44,360 bases of DNA, from the IMG/VR virus record IMGVR_UViG_3300031707_000043, positions 1 through 44,360 of that record; one strand, written 5' to 3'. The position numbers and the translations under genes are program-made. Position 1 is the stretch's first letter. Every line of letters starts with the position of its first letter. The notes under the pieces were generated by a model, which made no database searches, was not told where the DNA came from, and saw only the letters and a list, made by a program, of their open reading frames with translations. Of the stretch, positions 14,076 through 20,292 are shown one piece after another. The stretch comes from a virus.

Positions 14076-15819
14076 AGACGTTTTGATATATGATACTGAA
14101 AATAGAGTGCTCAACAATAAAATTAGTTCCAAGACTGATATGTTGAGAGTGTTCGGTGCATATAGCTTAAAGTATGACAAGTATTTCTGTTTCTTTGACC
14201 CAGAGAATATGATGGATATTCAAGAATTGTTTGCTGACCATAAAATACTTGTTGGTTTTAACAACAAAGATTATGACAACGAAATTCTAAAAAGGTGTGG
14301 TGTAGACTTTGAATACAAAATCATGATTGACTTACTTCAAATAATTAATGTCAAGGAATGGCGTGGTAAAGGGCGTGGCTCGATTATTATTGTTGATGAT
14401 AAAAATATGAAAGACACACTTGATAGTTATTCAATGTCAAGCGTTGCAAAATGGTTGAACTTGTCAGAGCTAAAAGATGACACATTTGATTATGACGTGT
14501 TACAAAAACCAATATTCAGCGATGAGGATAAAAAATACATATGGAATTACTTACAGCAAGACCTCAAGACCACAAAAGCTATTTTTGAATTCCTTGACAA
14601 TTACTTCTTAGGTTTAAAGCCGTTCTTGTCGCTGAAAGACCAAGCGAAATTTGAGTACGTGAGAACAACAACTGCAGTTTATGCATATAAGGTTATTTGT
14701 AACAAGACAGGTATGGTTGAGGAATACGCACAGGGTGTTGAGCAAGAGTTTCCTGGTGCATATGTTTCAGAGCCTAGTGGCGAGGAATACAAAGACGATT
14801 GTTACTGTCTGGATTTCTCGAGCCTATACCCTCACATCTTCATTCAGTGTAATTTATTCTCACCGAGTGACACTGATAGTTGGTTTGGTGATGGCAAATT
14901 CTTTGTCAGTGGTAGATACAATAAACTTCAACAGGGTAAGATTGAACAGGTTTTACAGAGCCTTTACAATGAAAGGCTTGTCTATAAAGCTGCAAAAGAC
15001 CCACGTGAGTATGGTCTGAAAATCTTCATGAACTCATTGTATGGCTGTGTCGGCAATCCAGTGTTTAAAAACGTACATAATTATGTTGCTGCTGAAGATT
15101 GTACACAGCTTGGTCAGCAATGGATTAAATTGGCAAGAAAACGATTTGAAGAGGCAGGATACATATTTATCTATACTGACACTGATAGCGTTTATTTGAA
15201 AGACCCATTTGCTGATGAGAAAAAACTTTTGGACGTCAAGGATTTAATAATCAAAGAGATTAAAGAGAGTGTGCCATTCCCATCAAAGACTTTTGACATG
15301 AGTATTGATGCTAGAATCAAATACATCAAGTTCTTCAAAGGAGACAACGGCAAATTCAAAAAGAAAAACTATTTGTATGTCACTAATTCAGGTAAACTTA
15401 AAATCAAAGGTTTGCAGATTATCAAGAGTAATACATCTAAATTGTCAAAGAATATATTTGACAAGCACATTAAACCTATCATCATAAACGAATTGAGGTG
15501 TGAGCTTGACAAGTGTGTAATATCAAAGATTGTCAATGACGAGATTAAAAAAGACCTAAGCCTTGTTGCTATTCCGTACAAAGTGAAGACAGTAGACAAC
15601 TATAAAAATCAGACCTCTATACAATGGCAAATCAGCAATGCATATGGTGCTGGTAAACATCTATTGATTAAAAACAAAAAGTTTGGTGTTGGTAAGGATG
15701 CCAAATATTGTAAGATTGATGAGTATAAATCTGACATACGTGACCTTGTTCTTGACAATGTATTTGACACAGAGCTTGGTGATTTTATAGGCGAAACAAA
15801 GACAAAGAAGTGGTTTTAA
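14068..15819 (+). CDS. polB: DNA polymerase family B (compact)
   Basis: 583 residues, shorter than cellular archaeal PolB (about 780). Exonuclease motifs: LIYDTEN (Asp9, Glu11), GFNNKDYDNE near 70-79, YLQQDLKTT near 164. Polymerase motifs: A DFSSLYP near 249, B KIFMNSLYG near 318, C YTDTDS near 370; then KKNY near 434. All catalytic residues are present, so it should polymerise and proofread. It ends ETKTKKWF, a PIP-box-like tail that might bind the viral PCNA. ATG 14068 is preferred over 14062 because AGGGG lies 7 nt upstream. Confidence 0.93.
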   Translation: MNKDVLIYDTENRVLNNKISSKTDMLRVFGAYSLKYDKYFCFFDPENMMDIQELFADHKILVGFNNKDYDNEILKRCGVDFEYKIMIDLLQIINVKEWRGKGRGSIIIVDDKNMKDTLDSYSMSSVAKWLNLSELKDDTFDYDVLQKPIFSDEDKKYIWNYLQQDLKTTKAIFEFLDNYFLGLKPFLSLKDQAKFEYVRTTTAVYAYKVICNKTGMVEEYAQGVEQEFPGAYVSEPSGEEYKDDCYCLDFSSLYPHIFIQCNLFSPSDTDSWFGDGKFFVSGRYNKLQQGKIEQVLQSLYNERLVYKAAKDPREYGLKIFMNSLYGCVGNPVFKNVHNYVAAEDCTQLGQQWIKLARKRFEEAGYIFIYTDTDSVYLKDPFADEKKLLDVKDLIIKEIKESVPFPSKTFDMSIDARIKYIKFFKGDNGKFKKKNYLYVTNSGKLKIKGLQIIKSNTSKLSKNIFDKHIKPIIINELRCELDKCVISKIVNDEIKKDLSLVAIPYKVKTVDNYKNQTSIQWQISNAYGAGKHLLIKNKKFGVGKDAKYCKIDEYKSDIRDLVLDNVFDTELGDFIGETKTKKWF

Positions 15820-17021
15820 TGGAATTATACAAACATCAACAAGAAATTGTAACCCTCAACCCTAGCAAGCATGGATTGTTCTGGGAGACAGGAACAGGCA
15901 AAACGCTTGCAGCCATAAAGTTATGTTCAACAGGCACAACTCTTGTTGTATGTCCAAAGAGCCTTAAAGATAAATGGGCTGATGATATACTCCAATCTGC
16001 CGACAACAGTGTTGATTTTATGGTTGTCAGTAAAGAGGAATTTAAGAAAAAACACTTGACACTAAGATGTGACAATCTTATCATTGACGAAATACATTAC
16101 TTCTTGGGGTATACCAGTGCAATGTTTAAGAATACTATTGCTTTCCTCAACAGAGTAAAACCGACAAGGTTTTACGGATTGTCAGCTACTCCATACAGAA
16201 GTACACCATTTAATGTCTATTGCTTGGCGAGGCTCTTTGGTAAGGATTGGGGTTGGTTTGCATTTAAAAAGCACTTCTTTTATGACATACCAATGGGCAG
16301 AATAAAAGTGCCACAGCAAAAACCAAATACTGATGGCGAACTTCAAAAGATTATTCAAGGCTTTGGCTCTTTTGTTAAACTAAATGATTGTGTTGATATT
16401 CCAGAGCCTGTTTTTGAAACCGAACTTTTTGATGTTACCAAAGAGCAAATGAAAGGTTTTGATGAACACTTTGACGTTTTACCCATTGTCAGATACACCA
16501 AAGAACACCAAATTTGTGGTGGAATCTTAAAAGATGAAGGATATGGTGAGCAGCGTTATAAAAGCGAGAAATTTGCACGATTATTGGATTTAATCAAAGA
16601 GAATAAAAAGGTTGTTGTTGTGTGTCGATATAACGCTGAACTTGATATGATATACAAAGCAATCCATGACGGCAAAAGATTTATATACATAATCAATGGC
16701 GAAACACCAAATAAACAAAGCGTTATTGACATAGCAAACTCCAAAGATGATGCCATTATGTTGATAAACGCATCCTGTTCGGTGGGATATGAATTACCAA
16801 CATTCCCTGCCATTATTTTTTATTCACTAAGTTTCAGCTTTGTTGATTATGTTCAAATGCTTGGTCGTATACAACGTATCAACAAAATTCAGAAGTGTTT
16901 TTACTTACATCTAGTGGTAAAGGGCACAGTGGATTATGACATCTTTGAAAGAATCACTGTTGACCGAAAAGACTTTCAAGCCGATTTATACGGCGAAAAG
17001 ACATGGGAGGATGAACAATGA
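15819..17021 (+). CDS. SF2 DEAD/DEAH-like helicase
   Basis: 400 residues. LYKHQQEIV (Q-like), Walker A FWETGTGKTLAA near 22-32, DEIH near 90, SATPY near 120, and a C-terminal RecA domain with VVVVCRYNAELD near 268, INASCSVGYELP and QMLGRIQRINK near 350. It lacks extra nuclease domains. Such T4 UvsW-like or SNF2-like enzymes remodel forks, R-loops or recombination intermediates. The ATG overlaps the polymerase stop (TAATG). Followed directly by a resolvase-like nuclease. Confidence 0.88.
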   Translation: MELYKHQQEIVTLNPSKHGLFWETGTGKTLAAIKLCSTGTTLVVCPKSLKDKWADDILQSADNSVDFMVVSKEEFKKKHLTLRCDNLIIDEIHYFLGYTSAMFKNTIAFLNRVKPTRFYGLSATPYRSTPFNVYCLARLFGKDWGWFAFKKHFFYDIPMGRIKVPQQKPNTDGELQKIIQGFGSFVKLNDCVDIPEPVFETELFDVTKEQMKGFDEHFDVLPIVRYTKEHQICGGILKDEGYGEQRYKSEKFARLLDLIKENKKVVVVCRYNAELDMIYKAIHDGKRFIYIINGETPNKQSVIDIANSKDDAIMLINASCSVGYELPTFPAIIFYSLSFSFVDYVQMLGRIQRINKIQKCFYLHLVVKGTVDYDIFERITVDRKDFQADLYGEKTWEDEQ

Positions 17022-17428
17022 TTGAAAAAGATTTCCAACGAGAATTTCATAAATGGTGCAAGTACAATTGGCACGTAACATCAGCATTTGAATTAAAGCT
17101 CTGCAAAGAAAAGAGCCTACCATTTGCTGAGGTCAAGCCACATCAAGTGCTGGCATTATACAATGCAAAGCATAACAGGATTTTTTACAAGATACCTGAT
17201 GACAGCATTGGGCAAAAGCCTTTTGATTGTTTTATGTTGGAACAATGTCAAGCCTATATTGTGATAATGTATTATGAACTAGGTCAAAAAGAGTTTGTCA
17301 TGATAGACATAGATGACTATATTCGTGTATCAGCAGTGCTCACTCGTAGGTCACTAACAAGGGAATGTGCTTATGCGATTGGAAATGTTTACAAATTAGG
17401 GGAAAAACTTCAAATTAGGGTGGCATAG
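17018..17428 (+). CDS. PD-(D/E)XK-like nuclease / Holliday junction resolvase candidate
   Basis: 136 residues. SAFELKLCKEKSLPFAEVKP at about 21-40 holds the E-x-K, and GQKPFDCFML near 65-74 holds an acidic residue, then AYIVIMYY. This is the pattern of small phage resolvase-like PD-(D/E)XK proteins. They cut branched or recombination DNA during packaging or repair. The gene overlaps the helicase stop by ATGA. It ends the large replication operon before a new promoter. Confidence 0.65.
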   Translation: MIEKDFQREFHKWCKYNWHVTSAFELKLCKEKSLPFAEVKPHQVLALYNAKHNRIFYKIPDDSIGQKPFDCFMLEQCQAYIVIMYYELGQKEFVMIDIDDYIRVSAVLTRRSLTRECAYAIGNVYKLGEKLQIRVA

Positions 17429-17441
17429 CATGTGTCCAAAT

Positions 17442-17455
17442 CGAAACATTAATAT
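17442..17455 (+). promoter_or_regulatory. Early promoter 3 candidate (CGAAAC + ATTAATAT)
   Basis: CGAAAC (17442-17447) followed by ATTAATATG resembles the BRE/TATA pairs at 1095 and 3637. The predicted start near 17477 gives a leader of about 40 nt before the ATG at 17518. The leader holds a hairpin. Confidence 0.5.
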
Positions 17456-17481
17456 GTATCAATCGCTTTATTGTATTTAGT

Positions 17482-17501
17482 GTCAATGAATTACAATTGA
17501 C
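17482..17501 (+). other. Leader hairpin
   Basis: GTCAAT (17482-17487), 8-nt loop, ATTGAC (17496-17501): a 6-bp stem just before AAGGTGG and the ATG at 17518. It recalls the larger inverted repeat in the leader at 3655. Confidence 0.4.
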
Positions 17502-17517
17502 GCAAAAGGTGGCGAAC

Positions 17518-17847
17518 ATGAAAAAAACAATAAATAAAAAAAGCGAAATAGAGCATGTGGACAATGTAAGTCCAACAACTGGATACAACCAATTGACAAC
17601 AATAATTGGTGAGATAATGGCAGCACAGACATTTCCAATGTGGAATTTTACCAACAATGTTTTGAGCTGTGACAAAATTCTAGGCGATTTTAACCTGTGG
17701 TTTCACTGGGGACATCTGTTGATAGTGAACAAAGCTGATAGATATAAAACACCAGCTTTGACTGCAGCAGAATGTGAAAGACTTGATGACTGGAACACAG
17801 AGGCAGACGGCACAATAACATTGATAGGAAAGAGGTGGACAGAATGA
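17518..17847 (+). CDS. Hypothetical protein (109 aa)
   Basis: MKKTINKKSEIEHVDNVSPT start, then an aromatic-rich centre (FPMWNFTNNVLSCDK, DFNLWFHWGHLLIV). The ATG 17518 is fixed by AAGGTGG five bases upstream. First gene of the small-protein ladder. Not recognised. Confidence 0.65.
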   Translation: MKKTINKKSEIEHVDNVSPTTGYNQLTTIIGEIMAAQTFPMWNFTNNVLSCDKILGDFNLWFHWGHLLIVNKADRYKTPALTAAECERLDDWNTEADGTITLIGKRWTE

Positions 17848-18026
17848 ACAACCTCTCTCATTCAGATATTATTGCCCTAATTGACAGAATTAGGGTTGAC
17901 AAGGATATAACAGCGTACAACGAATTGGTAGAATGGTACAATGAGAAAAAAGACACCATGTTGCCAAGCGTTGCACAAGACCTAGCAAGAGCCATTCAGC
18001 ATGGCAAAAAGTTGGTGTCACAATGA
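17844..18026 (+). CDS. Small helical hypothetical protein (60 aa)
   Basis: MNNLSHSDIIALIDRIRVDK and LVEWYNEKKDTMLP suggest two to three helices. AGAGGTGG upstream; ATG overlaps the previous TGA. No family recognised. Confidence 0.6.
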   Translation: MNNLSHSDIIALIDRIRVDKDITAYNELVEWYNEKKDTMLPSVAQDLARAIQHGKKLVSQ

Positions 18027-18151
18027 ACACACGCTGGACAGGTCAATGTTTGATATTGAGTTTTGATAGTACAACAAGAACAGTGTCATTAAATATCGAG
18101 GAAACAAAAGAGTTTCAAGAATGGGTTTTAAAGAGGTGCAAAAATGAATAA
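18023..18151 (+). CDS. Small hypothetical protein (42 aa)
   Basis: MNTRWTGQCLILSFDSTTRT then SLNIEETKEFQEWVLKRC: a beta hairpin plus helix. It overlaps both neighbours (ATGA upstream, 8 nt downstream) and has GTTGGTGTCA upstream, so translational coupling supports it. Not recognised. Confidence 0.5.
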   Translation: MNTRWTGQCLILSFDSTTRTVSLNIEETKEFQEWVLKRCKNE

Positions 18152-18245
18152 TTACAACAAGTGGGTAATCGAACTTGCCAATCAAGAATACAATGGCAGC
18201 ATATCAGCAGTATTGAGAGCAATCTCAATATTAGGGGGGTGTTAA
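18144..18245 (+). CDS. Small hypothetical protein (33 aa)
   Basis: MNNYNKWVIELANQEYNGSI followed by SAVLRAISILGGC. AGAGGTGC lies 7 nt upstream. The terminal GGC codons form the GGGGGGTG ribosome binding site of the next gene. Very short, so only moderate support. Confidence 0.4.
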   Translation: MNNYNKWVIELANQEYNGSISAVLRAISILGGC

Positions 18246-18246
18246 A

Positions 18247-18474
18247 ATGTCAAATATGTCATATTGTAGATTTCAAAATACAGCAAACGATTTGAGAGAT
18301 TGTGCAGAAAACATTGACAGTACACAACTTTCTGAAGATGAATTTGATGCCAGACAAAAATTAATCCGAGCATGCAAAGACATTGTTGAACAATGTTATG
18401 ATGACGAGGGTGAACCAACAGGCACATGGAATGATGAATATGTAAAGAATGATGATGAGGATGAAGAACAATGA
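18247..18474 (+). CDS. Conserved phage protein of the MSYCRFQNT type
   Basis: 75 residues. MSYCRFQNTANDLRDC and ARQKLIRACKDIVEQC match a widespread, uncharacterised phage family that starts with MSYCRFENT and has a helical body with several Cys. The C-terminus is very acidic (NDDEDEEQ). The strong site GGGGGGTG is 5 nt from the ATG. Function unknown. Confidence 0.75.
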   Translation: MSNMSYCRFQNTANDLRDCAENIDSTQLSEDEFDARQKLIRACKDIVEQCYDDEGEPTGTWNDEYVKNDDEDEEQ

Positions 18475-18674
18475 GAACTGATTTGGGAGCAACAGTGCGG
18501 GAATTGATGGATGTAACACCATCAGACAACAAGGATGAAGCAATGAATGATTTTCTCAGGATTTACAATAGTTATGACAGCTGCCGTAACATGAGAGGCG
18601 AGGAATATTTCATCAAGATGGATGAAAAACTGACACATGCTTACAAAGTAGCCACCAAAGAGGTGACAGAATGA
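18471..18674 (+). CDS. Small acidic hypothetical protein (67 aa)
   Basis: MRTDLGATVRELMDVTPSDN with a helical C-terminal half (KLTHAYKVATKEVTE). Overlaps both neighbours by ATGA. Not recognised. Confidence 0.6.
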   Translation: MRTDLGATVRELMDVTPSDNKDEAMNDFLRIYNSYDSCRNMRGEEYFIKMDEKLTHAYKVATKEVTE

Positions 18675-18886
18675 GCCAAGAAGTCAGATGTAATGGTGCA
18701 GGAGAAATGCCAGGGCATGAGGGTGAAGACCGAGCCAAAGAGCATTTTATTGCATGGGTTGACTGTAATCAAAACAGAATTGTTGAGCAGTATAAAGAAT
18801 CAATTGAAGATGTTGATGATGTTCCTGAAGACTTCATCAATGATATGTATGAAAATAGCTTTGAGGGGGATGAATACAATGAGTGA
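18671..18886 (+). CDS. Small acidic hypothetical protein (71 aa)
   Basis: Strongly acidic: EDVDDVPEDFINDMYENS and EGDEYNE. AGAGGTGA lies 6 nt upstream of the ATG. Highly acidic early mini-proteins are often DNA mimics or inhibitors of host nucleic-acid-binding proteins; that is only a suggestion. Confidence 0.6.
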   Translation: MSQEVRCNGAGEMPGHEGEDRAKEHFIAWVDCNQNRIVEQYKESIEDVDDVPEDFINDMYENSFEGDEYNE

Positions 18887-19274
18887 ATCAATGAGCGTAA
18901 ACGAACAAGTAAAGGAAATGAGGATGAAACAGATTGAGGATGAAATAACTCTTTTTGAGCTCAAGACCTTAATTTCAGACATGGATACGGACAAATTAAA
19001 TGCGATTTCGGCAGAGCTTAATGAACTGGGCAAACCTTTATTCAGTAACGAAACTAAGCGTGAAATAGAGCTTAAAATCAGGCTTAAAAGCAATACCGAG
19101 TATCAAGCATTAGTAATTGAGCGTAAAGCACTAGAAAAGCAAATTAAAGAAAACGCTGTGAAGATTGATTTTTTAATCTTTGAAATGAAGTTGTCTATGT
19201 CAGACAAAAGCACCAGTGATGCAATAGACCGATTGACAACACAATTGGTGCGTGGTATAAGGATACAAGAATAA
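18879..19274 (+). CDS. Coiled-coil protein, last early gene
   Basis: 131 residues, almost wholly charged heptad-like helix (KQIEDEITLFELKTLISDMD, then LVIERKALEKQIKENAVKID). ATG 18879 is chosen because GAGGGGGA lies 8 nt upstream; the longer open frame before it is a shadow of the upstream gene. A double hairpin terminator follows directly. Function unknown; phage proteins of this sort sometimes scaffold or bind host factors. Confidence 0.65.
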   Translation: MSESMSVNEQVKEMRMKQIEDEITLFELKTLISDMDTDKLNAISAELNELGKPLFSNETKREIELKIRLKSNTEYQALVIERKALEKQIKENAVKIDFLIFEMKLSMSDKSTSDAIDRLTTQLVRGIRIQE

Positions 19275-19278
19275 CAAT

Positions 19279-19340
19279 CACACATTTCGATGTGTGGGGG
19301 TGGGGTTGGTCACCTCTTTTCCTCACCCCTTTTACTTTTT
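19279..19340 (+). terminator. Double-hairpin terminator ending the early strand
   Basis: CACACAT-TTCG-ATGTGTG (19279-19296) has a stable TTCG tetraloop. It is followed by GGGGTGGGG (19297-19305) pairing with CCTCACCCC (19321-19329) over 9 bp with one G-U, then TTTTACTTTTT. The structure starts a few bases after the last plus-strand stop. Confidence 0.8.
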
Positions 19341-19490
19341 CTCGATTTTCAACTTCAAGACCTATTCCTGAACACTCAAGGAACAAAATAGGTGCGATTT
19401 CAGCAAATATTAATGAGATACTGAGTATTTAGTTGCGCAAAGTAAATAAAGTGCTTAGAATTGTTTTAAACGCAAATCATGTAATATCTT
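19341..19490. other. Spacer between convergent operons
   Basis: No gene or RNA is supported in these 150 bases between the two facing terminators. The stretch is AT-rich with no convincing ORF or ribosome binding site. Confidence 0.5.
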
Positions 19491-19575
19491 AAAAAATAAA
19501 AAAAAAATCCCACCAAGAGTGAGATTGTCGTGTGAGGGGGTGGTATATTCAAATACCTAAGAAACACCCTTGGTG
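19491..19575 (-). terminator. Terminator ending the virion strand
   Basis: On the minus strand, CACCAAGGGTG (19575-19565) pairs with CACTCTTGGTG (19521-19511) with one G-U, and an inner GGTAT/ATACC hairpin lies in the loop. The stem is followed by GGGATTTTTTT, ATTTTTT (A-tract 19491-19507 on the plus strand). It follows the holin-like gene by 4 bases. Confidence 0.75.
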
Positions 19576-19579
19576 AGTT

Positions 19580-19825
19580 TTATTCGTTATGCCAAAACTC
19601 AATAGCCTTACAGATTGCACTGCCTAATGCTCCTGCTAATGCAGTACTTATCAAGTTCTTTGTTGCTAATTCCATTGCTATTGCTGGAACTAAAACATAC
19701 AAGCTGTTCTTGATAGCAGATATTAAGTTTGTTGATATCTTAAATCCTGCCCATGTATTTTTCTCACTAACATCTATCACTGCATCCTCTGTCACTTCAA
19801 TATCGACTTTTTGTTTTTTAGCCAT
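19580..19825 (-). CDS. Holin-like small membrane protein candidate
   Basis: 81 residues. The charged N-terminus (MAKKQKVDIEVTEDAVIDVS) is followed by two hydrophobic segments, LISAIKNSLYVLVPAIAME and LISTALAGALGSAICKAIEF, and a short polar tail. Two-span topology and its place at the end of the tail operon suit a holin, which would permeabilise the membrane at lysis. No endolysin was identified beside it. GGAGATGAT precedes the ATG, a near-perfect match to the archaeal anti-SD. Confidence 0.5.
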   Translation of the reverse strand: MAKKQKVDIEVTEDAVIDVSEKNTWAGFKISTNLISAIKNSLYVLVPAIAMELATKNLISTALAGALGSAICKAIEFWHNE

Positions 19826-20051
19826 TTAAATCATCTCCATTATTTACATCACAATCTGTCCTATACGGACATACTACGCCACAATAATTTTCTCTGAAAC
19901 TTTGGGCGTAACGCTTGATATACTTTATCAAATTATTGTCAGTCACTTCATTGCCGTTATGAACAATTTGACTTTTTAAAAACATCAATTCATCGGTCAA
20001 AATCTCCTCAAGATGATTGCAACCTGCCGTTTCAATTCTTTGTTGTATCAA
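19818..20051 (-). CDS. Small hypothetical protein (TTG start)
   Basis: 77 residues: MIQQRIETAGCNHLEEILTD..., with helical NNLIKYIKRYAQSFRENY and a C-terminal cluster CGVVCPYRTDC that could bind metal. The only upstream start is TTG at 20051, inside the end of the preceding gene; GGTAAAG lies just before it. An internal ATG would remove a third of the protein. Overlaps the holin-like gene by 8 nt. Confidence 0.55.
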   Translation of the reverse strand: MIQQRIETAGCNHLEEILTDELMFLKSQIVHNGNEVTDNNLIKYIKRYAQSFRENYCGVVCPYRTDCDVNNGDDLNG

Positions 20052-20277
20052 ATTCTTTACCGATGTGCTCTGTTATGTTCACTTTCACTTTATTCTTGTC
20101 ACCATACTTTTTTTCAAGTAATTGGTTCAATTCTGTAAAATATCTTGGTTTTTCTGTTTCTCTGTCAAGTTTTTTGCTTGATAGACCTAGACCTATATTG
20201 TCAGTGCCATAATCATGCTCGACAATAATCCTCAATATTTCACCTTGTTCGTACATTTCTTTTATTGTATATTTCAT
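20032..20277 (-). CDS. Small hypothetical tail-operon protein
   Basis: 81 residues: MKYTIKEMYEQGEILRIIVE, then DYGTDNIGLGLSSKKLDRE. Very strong site AAGGAGGAGG precedes the ATG at 20277 (TTG at 20280 is less likely). It follows the hub protein. Not recognised; possibly a small tail-tip or chaperone protein. Confidence 0.6.
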   Translation of the reverse strand: MKYTIKEMYEQGEILRIIVEHDYGTDNIGLGLSSKKLDRETEKPRYFTELNQLLEKKYGDKNKVKVNITEHIGKEFDTTKN

Positions 20278-20292
20278 CAAAAATCCTCCTCC

